In this document: one piece after another, positions 47,171 to 57,495 of the stretch | Numbering within the stretch: position 1 is the stretch's first letter | Layout of the letters: every line of letters starts with the position of its first letter | DNA from: Ophioderma brevispina | Taxonomy: Eukaryota > Echinodermata > Ophiuroidea > Amphilepidida > Ophiodermatidae | Assembly (NCBI GenBank): GCA_023653785.1 | Contig: JAMKCH010079155.1 | Coordinates: forward strand, 1 to 64,000 | Direction: 5' to 3' | Length of the DNA stretch: 64,000 nucleotides | The notes under the pieces: model-generated | The model's input: the letters and a program-made list of their open reading frames with translations, nothing else | The model's database searches: none | What the model was told of the DNA's origin: nothing | Position numbers and translations under genes: made by a program

Positions 47171-47841
47171 TTGTACAATTAATTGCATTTCTTGCTCTAC
47201 TTGAACCTCCTTCAAATGTTGTGATAATTCATGAGAATAATTTTTTTTTTTTTACTTAAGTGAGCAACAAAATAGTATTGTACTAAAATATCATTCATTC
47301 TGCTATCTACTGAAGAGTTCTTAGATCAGCACTCAACCACAAAAAACATTGTTTTCCATGCTTTAAAGCATTATATTCAGAAATACAAAAATAACTGACT
47401 CTTGTGCTCCTTATGCACATGGCCTTTGGAGAAGGAAAGGGAGGGGGTTATTCGGGGAGGGGTTAATCGGGGAGGGGTTTACTAGGGGGGGGGGGGGTGC
47501 TTGTAAGCATGTCCCACCAAAGTCCTATTATAGATGACAAACACTTCAATTTAACGTGTATAAAAAATAGTTTCACTTTCTGGATAAAAGAAGAGCTGCC
47601 ATCATTGGGAAAACACGGCAGTACATCACATAATGTTGTCATGGCTTACCTTTAGCCATTTGTGTGGAAATGTAACCGGGCCATTAAAAACATGCGCAAA
47701 AGACAGACAGACTGCTGCTGAATTTGCCCAACTTAGGACCTCGGTATTTTAAATTCGCTACCAAAACCGAAGAAAGCCTCTTAGAGGTGTCTAAAGATCC
47801 AGTAAATACAGTATATGCCTGTCTCGAGCAGTTTCCTGACG

Positions 47842-47932
47842 CTGACCCCCCCCATCCCACCACCCCCCACCCCAACCCCCAACCCCCACCACCCAACCCC
47901 CCCCCCCCCCCCCCCCTCACCCCCCCCCCCGA
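47842..47932. repeat. C-rich low-complexity tract
   Basis: Almost only C with single A or T between runs, including a run of about 20 C. The minus strand has many G runs, fit for G-quadruplex folding. Gly/Trp-rich frames over it are artefacts. Two shorter G-rich patches lie at 47,440-47,500. Confidence 0.9.
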
Positions 47933-48084
47933 ATAGAAACATAGGCCAGGGTGGGGACTGCTTTAGTATCACCAAATTTGTGAAAACAGTGTGACAAGAT
48001 CAAAATTGACTTACCGAAGTTAGGGGGAGGTCACGAACTCTGTTGCGCTGTTGCTATACCAGCTCGTATAGGGTTCAACACACA

Positions 48085-48575
48085 TAAATGTGCTCCCATT
48101 CGTTCCTGTACAAAAATGGACGAGATTGAAAAACGTCATTTTCTCCTCAAGTGAACATATACAGACCTTAATTTACCGCTAACATTCTGCTTGAAGATCA
48201 TCATATATCCTACCAATCAATCATGAATTAGGGTAGTTCCCAAAATTTTCGAGCGACTGGCACCGCCAAGACTAGCCATGCACAGTGGAGCCTGGAGGTA
48301 CAAAAGCACTTTTGTCAGTCCAGGTGTTCGCTTGTAAGACTACGGTTAAAATTGGGTTTGTCGGACAAAAGAACATATCAATGATAACCTTTTTTTGAAT
48401 TATTCCTAAGAGTTAGACGTAATATTGATGAGCAACCAGATTTGCAACCAGATCTCCCATTTCTCTCAGTTTTTTTTTTAAAATTATATTTATTTACCAA
48501 AACAAAAAACACCTCATTTGCAGTGGGGGCAGGGACTTCCGGTTCTCACGTTATTTACGAGTGTGAATCCAAACA
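48085..48575. repeat. Direct duplication of about 500 bases, copy 2
   Basis: Colinear with 46650-47170, about 1.43 kb downstream, same orientation. Both copies end with a CTTCCGGTT/CTTACGGTTT-CTCACGTTATT stretch. The duplication ends about 110 bases before exon 18. Confidence 0.8.
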
Positions 48576-48685
48576 GACATCAAACAGGGACAAAGTGATC
48601 CCTACGTGTCTTCCTGTTAAGGCAGGTGACAAAAAATGTATAGCACTTACCTTAATTCCAAAATTATATTCCTCCACCATCACCG

Positions 48686-48870
48686 GTTGTATGAACGGAC
48701 CCTCGCATCAACAACAAATACCTCGGCTTTGATGGGGAGAATGACTTCGCTATAGCAACAACCGTCAGGATCCGTATTTCTGAGGGGTGGCCCTCCAATT
48801 GCTTGTTCGGGAATCAATGTCCAGATCCTATATTTGTCCGGCTATATGGAGGCAGGCTCCATCTATGGTT
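48686..48870 (+). CDS. Cadherin exon 18: LG2 end and third EGF start, frame broken
   Basis: The phase expects G|GT-TGT, and GGTTGTATGAAC appears here, giving G-C-M-N at the end of LG2. A frame shift near 48700 then gives RINNKYLGFDGENDFAIAT, TVRI, EGWPSN, C, CPDP and RLYGG. DN-cadherin has CLDDIRLEGKHLPL, CPSNKPC and CPDPFEC here. No AG acceptor is present directly before the homology (CACCG instead), so a base error or a different start is likely. The donor GTT|GTAAGT is strong. Confidence 0.78.
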
Positions 48871-50319
48871 GTAAGTACAATCAGGGAAGGGCGGCCAAGA
48901 ATCCCAATTTCAGATGTCGCCATGCTTTAACACATATAAAAGCGAACATCTTGACGAAAAATTATGATTTTTTCATAAGTTGTCACGGCATATTTTCTTT
49001 ATTCCAAAACCGTTGGAGGTTGAAGAATTTCAAACTCCACTGGAAGGAGTGTAATTTCTGAATTGTTGTATGAATAAAGAATGAGGACGAGGTATCTGTG
49101 GGTCATGGAACCACCCATGACCGACCCCACAATCAAATTTCACCCATTGGTTTGTGGTTTGCACCCATATGGTGTAATTCTTTTGACATTTTGGTGAGTT
49201 GCTATATGAGGACGTTTGGACGCAGTGGGGATTAGAAGTGTCAGCAGTGTCGTGTGATATTGCGTTGGTTCTTGATGCTAAAGGGACCAAACTTAAGGCT
49301 GCTGACAGGGCGACCTTTCGTAAATCCGCCACTGCTTGTCCACTGCAGCCTGGGTAACAAATATGGCAGAGTTAATCAACCATAAGGAAGGTTCCATCTT
49401 CTAGGACAGTTTGAATTGTGTGCCAGTTCTTTCACAATACTTTCCCTCTCTTCAGCATGCCAAAATTGACTCTGATTGACTGTTTTCTGTAAAAATAATT
49501 GCAAGTTATTGAAATGACCCATTCCACTTTTGTTATGTGTATCTTTCCACGGTCCAGTCAATGACACAATGGTGGTTTGATTTGGGTATTAGATGGAGGT
49601 TTGTAGTTATAATTTAACTTTTCTCACTTTTCCACAATGCAAAAGCTGTGGTGTTTTGATTTAAACTGTTCAAAAGCAAACACAGACAATGTACACAATC
49701 ACAAGGACACCAAGCCATGCAACTACTGATCTCTATACAATGGATTGGAAAATGGGCTTCGTACTTGAGGCAATGATGGCCATATTGGTCATCAAAAAGA
49801 GCCCAAGCAGGTGGTGATTAAGAATCGGGTCATCTACACAAAAGTGTTCCCATTGAAATGTGGAATAAGCGACATAACAGGACTACAGATCAAAACAATC
49901 TAGTTTAGTGAGCTCATTTGTATTTGAAAAGTTTCGCATGGTATGGGATGCATTTCTCTAAACGGGCACACACAGGATACAACTTCTGTTAACAGGTGTG
50001 TCTCGGGAATGCTATTGTGTTGGTGACAGGATTGTCCCCGGTTTGCTGCACTCATATAATATTACAATACTGTTGTGTAGCCAATCCATGTATAGAGATC
50101 AGTGAATCCACTCATTTCAAAAACACAAAACACAACACAAATGCACACACACTTTTATGGTTCATTGATGGTTGGACTCAATGTGTCATTGATTGAAACA
50201 CATGGGATCCAATAGAGCCTAAAGGATTATTCCACCAAAACTTTGATCAAAATCTTGCTGATTTGAAAATGTTGGTGCTTTGGTTTTGCTTTTGTGTATA
50301 TGTTGTAATATTTAATTTG
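48871..50319. other. Intron 18 left part: no exon seen
   Basis: Contains no motif of the cadherin and no repeat family recognised elsewhere in the window. Confidence 0.5.
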
Positions 50320-50836
50320 ACAGACATTCACTTTTCCCAAAGTGTGAAAATTGGACATGTATGAAAAGTGAATCCATTTGCAGGTGAATAGACATTCACT
50401 GTTCACAAAGTGAAATTGACTGTAGACAATGTGCATCAATTGCAAGGTTGAATAGACTGTCACTTTTCACAAAGGAAATTGGGACTGTCTGACAAGTGCT
50501 CCAGATTGCAAGGTGAAGAGACATGTCACTTGTTTCACAAAGTGAAATTGGACATGTGACAAGTGCATCAATTGGCAAGGTGCATAGGCATGTTACTATT
50601 CACAAAGTGAAATTGGACGTGTCTGACAAGGGCATCCAGTGCAGGGCTTGAATAGACATGTTACTTTTACAAGTGAAATTGACATTTCTGACAACGGCAA
50701 TCAATTGCAAGGTGAAAAGACATGTCACTTTTCACAAACTGAATTTGGAATGTCTGAAAAGTCTCCATTGCAAGGTGAGCGGACATGTCACTTTTCACAA
50801 TGTGAATTGAATTGGAATGTCTGACAAGTATATGCA
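50320..50836. repeat. Minisatellite of about 65-base units, eight copies, before exon 19
   Basis: Unit core: GACATGTCACTTTTCACAAA, then GTGAAATTGGACATGTCTGA, CAAGTGCATCAATTGCAAGG and TGAATA. Copies diverge by small indels and substitutions. Each contains the imperfect palindrome CACTTTTCACAAAGTG. The array ends about 60 bases before the acceptor of exon 19. Confidence 0.93.
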
Positions 50837-50896
50837 ATTGTGTATGCCCAGTATATGATTTCAACTCAAAAATTGAAATTTGATCATCAATTTCAG

Positions 50897-51156
50897 TGTC
50901 CACCAGGTCAAATGGACCAGGCCTATCATTGTGTGGAACATCAACGGGGGGGGGGGGAAAATGCCTCGAAGATCCTAGTCCCTGCCTGAATGATGGCAAG
51001 TGCATCGACAAGAAATTGGTTATGAATGTAAATGTGTCAATGGCTACAAGGGAGAAAACTGTGAGGTGAACCCACCGGACCATGATACTATCGTAAACCA
51101 CCTCTGTAGTCTTGGGCAGGCTACCTGATCAAATTCTGTGTCTTGCTGATTCGTTT
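50897..51156 (+). CDS. Cadherin exon 19: last EGF and first half of transmembrane segment
   Basis: Acceptor CAATTTCAG. It reads CPPGQMDQAYHC, GKCLEDPSPCLNDGKCID, then after one shift GYECKCVNGYKGENCEVNP, a complete EGF with six cysteines. A hydrophobic stretch follows with further indels (G-Y-L-I, F-C-V-L-L-I), ending at TTT|GTAAGT, a near-perfect donor. This is where the membrane segment is expected. A weaker alternative donor is ATC|GTAAAC at 51093. A run of 12 G at 50946-50957 codes for Gly and may have the wrong length. Confidence 0.85.
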
Positions 51157-51327
51157 GTAAGTGAGTAGTGGACGCTCTAAGCGACTTAATCACTATTTGC
51201 ACTATGGGAAGGGGGATTTTTTCCAGAAAAACTATAAAATTTGGAAAAAAATTAAGAACATAATTAGGGATTTAGCCATCAATTGATATACTGTTCATAT
51301 TTTTTTCTTTTTCATACATTCTAATAC

Positions 51328-51612
51328 GAAATTATTGTATACAAGCGGAATCGTGATCATAAGCAGGCCTTATATTTTCCGTGGGCCGAGGATGACATCA
51401 GGGAAAACTATGTTAATTACGATGAGGAAGGAGGCGGTGGCGAAAGAAGACGAGATGGATATAATCTACCGACCAAATAAGTATACACTAGTAGAGGAAA
51501 GATAGCAGTAAAAATAGTATTCGGTCAGATAGGAGTTTATTACGACCTGAAGAACAAGTTCAAGATCATTTTGAGCCACCTCCTAGAAGAGAAGTACCTG
51601 TTAGGTCACCAA
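51328..51612 (+). CDS. Cadherin exon 20: transmembrane end and p120-binding juxtamembrane domain
   Basis: The start is approximate: no clean AG is seen, and TAATACG may be a damaged acceptor. The reading begins IIVYKRNRDHKQ, the stop-transfer end of the membrane segment, then WAEDDIRENYVNYDEEGGGG, the core of the classical cadherin cytoplasmic tail that binds p120-catenin (family DDxREN and YDEEGGGE). After frame changes it continues with GYNL, NSIRSDRSLLRPEEQVQDHF and EPPPRREVPVRSP, and ends A|GTAAGT in phase 1. At least two indels are needed. Confidence 0.88.
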
Positions 51613-51710
51613 GTAAGTAAAATGGATGCACCCAATGGTTTTTAAGGGGCCATAGTAATTTGGATCAGGAATCCTTTGGACCTACGCTGTATCATATGCT
51701 TTATTCCATT

Positions 51711-52062
51711 AAAGGTGCAACGAGAGATTTCACATATCAGGTGTCCCTAAAAAAGTTGAAAGTACTGATTTTTGCCCTGATATAAGGCTTTCCATCAAAA
51801 ATATCCCCATCTGAAAGAATTAAGCTGAGAAATGTTTCTTTGATACAAAAATTGTGAAATTTGTAATTTCGTATAGAAGCAAATACGAAATTCAGCCTAT
51901 GTTTTACACTGAAATATAAGCAAATCAAAATTGCGTTTTTTCTCACTTTTAAGACATTTTTAGCGAAACACAAGGTAAGAAATCTATTGAGTGTCTAATC
52001 TATATGAAATTACTATTACGACACAATATTTGGGTGCCTCAAAATCTCTTGTTGCACCTTTA
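51711..52062. mobile_element. MITE family B copy
   Basis: Starts AAAGGTGCAACGAGAGATTT and ends TCTTGTTGCACCTTTAA, reversed relative to the 5945 copy (TCAGCCTATGTTTTACACTG). It lies in the intron before the last exon. Confidence 0.87.
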
Positions 52063-52834
52063 ATGGAATAAAACTCATGTTACAGAGTACCATGTGAAGC
52101 GAAGGGTACAATCTAATTTTACGCTGCCTTGTCAATTAGAAAATTTTGATATATTAAGGCCAACATGGCACGATGATTTGTAACAAAAAATACAGAGCAT
52201 TCATGGAACGCATGAATCATCAGCTGTCATGGTTTATGAATGGGGAAGTTCACACGAGGTCACACAAGGTCACCGACTTGTGGGATACTACCCGAGGACC
52301 ATTGTATCCAAGTGTCATGAAATTGATCGACATATGTGGATCAACAACACTAAACTCTCTGCCAGAATTGTTCAGAGTTATTTGCCGTGTGCCGAGCGTG
52401 ATGTGCATCAACACAGAAGTGAATGCCAATTGGCTTGTTTGAGTAGGTTGGCCTCCCCATTGGTTAATCACGCATGAGGCTACCCATAGACTCCGCCCCT
52501 ATTATGCAAATATTGCGGCTTGCACGTTGCTCACCTCTGAACAATTCTGGCAGCAACTCTTGTTAGCATTACCATTTGTCACAAAAAGTGGTTCATTTTG
52601 ACATAAGATGGTCTTTCATGAAAGCAAGTTTTCTGGAAAGGATTTTAATGTAATTAAATCCAACAAAAACATATATTCATAACTTGTGATGGAAGATGTT
52701 TGATCAAATTCAATGTGTCGGAACATTAAAGGTAGATGTCACCAAATGTGGCTCATTTTGACATCAATAATAAAACATAAACCCTGCACTTTTAATTGTA
52801 AAAAGTTATAACATTTTGTTTATTTTCTCCACAG

Positions 52835-53079
52835 ATGATCCTACAGTAAAGGACTTCATTGATGACAGACTTTGGAATGCCAACAATGATCAAAACGCAC
52901 CACCATACGATACGTTATTCTTTTTCAAATATGAGGGCACCGGCTCACACGCCGGATCGCTGAGTTCACTGAACAGCAGTAACCCTGACGAAGATCAGGA
53001 TTACTTTTACTTGAACAATTGGGGACCGCAATTTAAGAAACTTGCAGATATATATGGTGATGCAGGAGGAGAAGATTGA
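52835..53079 (+). CDS. Cadherin exon 21: beta-catenin-binding C-terminus and stop
   Basis: Open from TTCTCCACAG to TGA. The last base of exon 20 plus AT makes Asn, and the phase matches. It encodes [67 protein letters not shown] and a short acidic end. These are the conserved beta-catenin contact motifs of all classical cadherins (family PPYDxLxxxxYEGxGS and LxxWGPRFKKLADMYG). The Ser-rich block is the known site of regulatory phosphorylation in the family. Confidence 0.97.
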
Positions 53080-54225
53080 TGATAATGATGAGGATGTTAA
53101 TCTTGTTGTAGTCGTAAGGATACCTTATTTTAATGCGGTAGGAAAACTCCACTTGGTATGCAGTGCAGGTAAAAGAAGTGGTGGAAAATTTTCTATTAGA
53201 ATTAACTCTTTGGATTTTGGATTTGGCCACCACCAAATGAAAGTTAAGATCACTTGTCACAAAGTCTCATCAGATATTTGATGGACTTGTTGAAGTTCAA
53301 GAAAATGACATCAATCAGAAAAACACAGAACTTAGTGGAGGGAACAGAGATGAGGGGACTTATCAGTCTACACACACTATAGAGTATAACAAGGAACTAA
53401 GAAACAAAAATGCTTGAGGACTCCAACAGATGCTTCATTAGGAACACTTTGATCACAGAATCTTTTGAAGCAGCAGCAATTTCGAAGTCATGTTGTCTTC
53501 TAAATGAAATATGGCATTGTGCAACTTGGTACCTCGACTGTTAATAGAGAGTGAGTGAAAACTTTAAATGATGGATTCACAAGAAAGTGACATTCTACAA
53601 CCATATCCCCTACTAAATCAATGAAATGGCTAAATCAGGGATTTCAAAAGCAGTGCTACCTGCTGCCCTGAAATATCTACACTGCATCTTTGGATGTGTG
53701 AGAGTTTTCCAATCAGTACCATAATATATAAATACCCCTGGTGTAACCAATTAATCAGCAGGCTGACATCACTATGAGCCAAAAGTCTCAATTTCTATAG
53801 CACAGTTCAGTAACTTACCTTCCACCAATTTTTTGGTATGATCTATGATACCCAAACCACAAGTCGTTAATGTCAATGCATGTTCAAGTACAACTCACTA
53901 ACTGTTCCCTTGGTGGATGAGCATATTATAACTCCTAGTGCTGCCTTGTGAGGACCGTACTGGAAGTAAGACAAATACTTGCACTGCCTATGGTTTAGAA
54001 ATAGTAGTCTTCTTTATTTTTTTCTAATTATTATTAACAAGTACCTACGTTATTCTGTGCTCTTATGTAGATGTTTTCTGTACTTTTTGTTAAATTGTTT
54101 TAATATAGGCTATGAATAGCCACAGCTTGTGTTTACAGATGTTGTATGTTTAATTTAATTAAAAAACATAGAAACAGTAAATTTAGGCAAAGAAATAGGT
54201 TCTTTGTAACTTAAGTGATTTCTTC
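53080..54225 (+). other. Probable 3' UTR of the cadherin gene
   Basis: No coding signal follows the stop codon. An ATTAAA at 54158-54163, followed by an A-rich run, is a possible polyadenylation signal; no canonical AATAAA stands out. A MITE copy begins at about 54226, so the transcript may end before it or may include it and reach towards 55,020. The boundary is inferred. Confidence 0.4.
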
Positions 54226-54760
54226 TTTAAAGCGGCACTGGCACCTTTTCCGAAAATACGAAATTTCTTCAATTTGCTCGGCAAATGATAGTCAGGCCAT
54301 TGGAAGAATAGAGATATATTTTACACATCAAAATAACATACCCAAAAGCAGATTGGGGCATTAATAAGAGCCTAAAGACATCCAGTATTTGTAGGCTAAC
54401 TTTTAAGTTTGCTGTAACTTCAACATCACAAAATGTGTCTATTACAATGAATTCCTAGACTCACCATTCATTGGATATAAAACCAAAAAGGCACCACCGG
54501 TCAAACCGTGTCCCTGCATGAAATCAACTCTGCAGTGTTTTCCTTTGTTCACCATTTCCTCCACGTCTTCTTGCTGATTAAAATGTCGCCGGCGATTAAT
54601 TTTTAAATCTTATCTGTTTTACCCATAAGCGTGCTGATTCCGAGGCTTATAATTTCAGGTGAGGGCTAATTATATAAAGCTTTTATCACCTGGAAAAAAT
54701 CGATTTTGAAAATCTCGAGGGCGCACTATTTTTCAATGGTGCCAGTGTCTCTTTAAGTGA
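54226..54760. mobile_element. MITE family A copy, reversed
   Basis: Starts TTTAAAGCGGCACTGGCACC and ends GTGCCAGTGTCTCTTTAA. It has the same landmarks as 36037-36576 in reverse, including TGTCGCCGGCGA. It may be within or just after the cadherin 3' UTR. Confidence 0.87.
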
Positions 54761-57008
54761 ACATATAATTATACTATAGTGGCGGTTGAAGATGTTTAAC
54801 ATCTTCAGTTGAAAAACCAACATTATTTGTCATTGATTTTTGTTCTGATGTTATATTTATCAGTTTTAAAAAAGAGATTGTAACTTTAGTGTTTTATACG
54901 TTGTTTTACAACTCTGGATATAGCATACAACTCTGTAAATATTTTTAATACTTCTATTAAGTGGGTCCAAGATTAGATATATAACGTATAAAAGCATTAC
55001 AATACAAGATACTCTAAATGATTAGAGGCTGAACCTGAAGTACTTTGGCATACTAGCTGTAGTGCTTCTGGCTTAGTGAGTGTATTGTTATGCTTTTCGT
55101 TCTTTGCACGTTTCGCCATTTGCGGGGTCGGGACTCAAACTGGTAGCAACTCGCAACATGAGTGGGAGCATTTTTTTGCAATAGTCTATCAGGTTTGATT
55201 TCTCTAAACAAAACAAAGACCTTGCAACAGTTGTATTTATCGTTGTACTTGTGTAACACCTCATTTATTCCTTAAACATGCCACGTAATAGGGGATGTTT
55301 CCCCAGAAATCAGTCCCACAACTCCCAACAAAAACGGGCCTGGGACACTGCTCAACAATGAAGGTTGAATTCCCCCCCATGCATAAGCCTGTGAATTGTT
55401 AACCCGGTTGCTGGGGCAACGAATGCTACATGACCCCTTCGTGGGAGCAAATTCCAATTTCAGTTCGAGACTAATTGCAAATGGTGAACCTTACAAGATA
55501 GACTAGAGAGGAAAGAATAGGATTAGACTCCGAACCGATTCTTGAAGTGAATTATCATACAAGAGGTACTTGCCTTAGCTTAGTGTATGTACTTTTGGCA
55601 TATTTTAGGCTTTAAAAGGGATGAGCTTTGTGTGCTTCCCAAGTTTTTTACTAATTTGGCCCGGGCCAAGTCACGCAGTTGTTTCTAAAAGACATTCTTC
55701 TAGTCAGGTCAAGAAGAGAGGTTTTCTTGAAAGAAATTGTATAGAGTGTACTGTTTGTTAACTCGAGGAAAAATTGTGCCAGATGGAGAAAAATTGAGGA
55801 GGAAAAATGTGAGCCCACTCCTACCTGTTAACCATTATTTAAAGGTGCCACAAAATATGAAGTCATCTACATTTTCTGTGATTTGTCGTGATTCATAAGA
55901 TTAGAAACTTACTAGATTCTCTACCTTTTATTGGAGGGGCTACACAAATAAGTAAAGGTGCATGTTCCGAATGTCTTGGGACCCCCCCTGATTTAACCCG
56001 GAAGAGTATCGATTTTGATATCAGATGAACGGCCGTATTTTTCTCATTTCGTCCTGAATTTGAAGCCCTCAAATCCATTATCATTCCCAAGATATAAACA
56101 AAAACTGCCGTGTTTATGGTTAACCACTTTATTAGCTCAGTATTGAATAGTGCTTGGCAATACATGCCATTATTGCATCTCCATCAAAACCGCAGTTTGT
56201 TTTTCCCACAGTACTTGATGGGGTGTAGTGCAAGTGCCAGCAAGTCAAACTCGTCATCCTCAAAATGGATGCAAAAGAACAGAATAAATGGCAAACCTCA
56301 TTTACATACTTGGGACGTCTATAATGAAATTTACCCATTAATTGTATTAAAAAGAACGCTTTATCGTTAAAGATTTCCGAATTCATAAGTTTGTAAAATA
56401 AAAAAAGTGTTCAGAGGGGTCAGTTACGGAACTCCCGGAGGAACACATACTCAGTGCCATATTTTTATGCCCAGGAGAGTTGAAGTACCTAGCCTCAATT
56501 GGTTCATATGGTACCTTTCTCAAGAAACTTAAATTTACTGTGGAAGTATCTTTCGTAACTTTGACAAAGATTACTTGAATTGCTGGTCAAACATTTGTTT
56601 TCAGCTGCCATTCCTGGTAATTGATTTCCGTGTTGCATTTCTAGTCACACCTTGAGTGCAAATCATTTTGACCAGATGGAATTTATCCATTAAAATCATG
56701 CAAAATATCCTCAGGCCCCCTTCTAGGCTGAAAGTATTGGCTTGTCCCTAACATTGGCTGAAGCAATCATAATTTTTACTTTATATTTGTGTACTTAATG
56801 TAATGTGAAGTTTGAATTTTTTTTATGTTAACACATCCCTTTGGATAAATAAGTAAAAATATATAAAAATTTTGGTCTTTACATAGACTTATACCCCAGG
56901 GTTGAAAGGGTAAAGAATTATTGGTCCCTACTTGCTTATTCAGCTTAACCATGGTAATATTTGTCCATTTTTTACCCAATCAGATGAACTTTACAAAGTG
57001 CTGTAGTC
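54761..57008. other. Intergenic sequence downstream of the cadherin gene
   Basis: Coding sequence was not recognised. At 55,958-56,105 there is text (ATGTCTTGGGACCCCCCCTG, CCGGAAGAGTATCGATTTTG, ATTTCGTCCTGAATTTGA) whose diverged reverse complement is at 63,430-63,590. The segment at 55,839-55,930 has a family B-like left end (AAAGGTGCCACAAAATATGA). Confidence 0.5.
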
Positions 57009-57495
57009 GTTGCCACACGGAGCTGAAACTCCAGAGTTGTCAAAACTCTGGAGTGTCGATTGGTTTTTTGGCCGTGTGGAACCCTTCGGGTCGGCGGTTT
57101 TAACTCCGGAGTTTTATCGATGGTCTACTACGGGGTTTTTATTCCCCCTAAAAAACTACGGGGTTAAACTCAAACTCCAATAACACTCAGGAGTGTTTTG
57201 GCGTGGTCGGCCGGTGGACCTTTCGGGGGATAGGAGTGAAGGTGCCTCGCAAGGTCAATCTTTTTGATAAATTCTGGTGTTTTGAAGATCACGCGCGAAA
57301 GTGCACGGCTTCCAGTATGGTGACTTCCGGTCTAACTCCGCAATGCGACGCGGAGGGAATGGTCAGGGGGATGATTCAGAGTTTTCGAAACTATCGTGTG
57401 ACGTACTTTGAGTAAAGTAAAATAATTGGATTTAATTTTCACCTCTGGAGTTTTCAAAACCTTTGAGTTTTGTGACCGTGTGAACCTTGCATTAT
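57009..57495. mobile_element. Putative TIR element with CTCCAGAG palindromes
   Basis: Left end TTGCCACACGGAGCTGAAAC, CTCCAGAGTTGTCAAAACTC; right end ACCTCTGGAGTTTTCAAAAC, TTTGAGTTTTGTGACCGTGT. The ends are inverted repeats. Internal text repeats ACTCCGGAGTTTT, AACTACGGGGTT and CACTCAGGAGTGTTTTGGCG. Confidence 0.6.

Larger units (their letters stand above)
1442..53079 (+). other. Type III classical cadherin gene (DN-cadherin/G-cadherin class), 3' part
   Basis: This is one multi-exon gene. Its product is a single-pass calcium-dependent adhesion receptor that links neighbouring cells to actin through p120-, beta- and alpha-catenin. The domain order read from 21 exons is EC repeats, PCCD, cysteine-rich box, EGF, LG1, EGF, LG2, EGF, EGF, membrane segment, catenin-binding tail. 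That order is specific to type III classical cadherins and excludes vertebrate-type, Fat, Dachsous and protocadherin genes. Exon junction phases match at 1/2, 6/7, 11/12, 12/13, 13/14, 14/15 and 20/21. The N-terminus, signal peptide and more EC repeats lie upstream of base 1, because exon 1 begins in mid-codon after a splice acceptor. Single-base frame breaks in many exons are listed per exon. Fragments of decayed paralogues are unlikely because order, orientation and most splice sites are intact. Confidence 0.95.

Noticed and set aside
47684..47975. Gly/Trp-rich frames
   Set aside because: Produced by the C-run tract; no start context or family.
50320..50836. CRISPR-like regularly spaced repeats
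   Set aside because: The units are directly tandem with no unique spacers, in an animal gene intron.
1442..53079. The cadherin as a processed or decayed pseudogene
   Set aside because: Introns, nearly all splice sites, phase agreement and conserved residues are kept; frame breaks are grouped in blocks.
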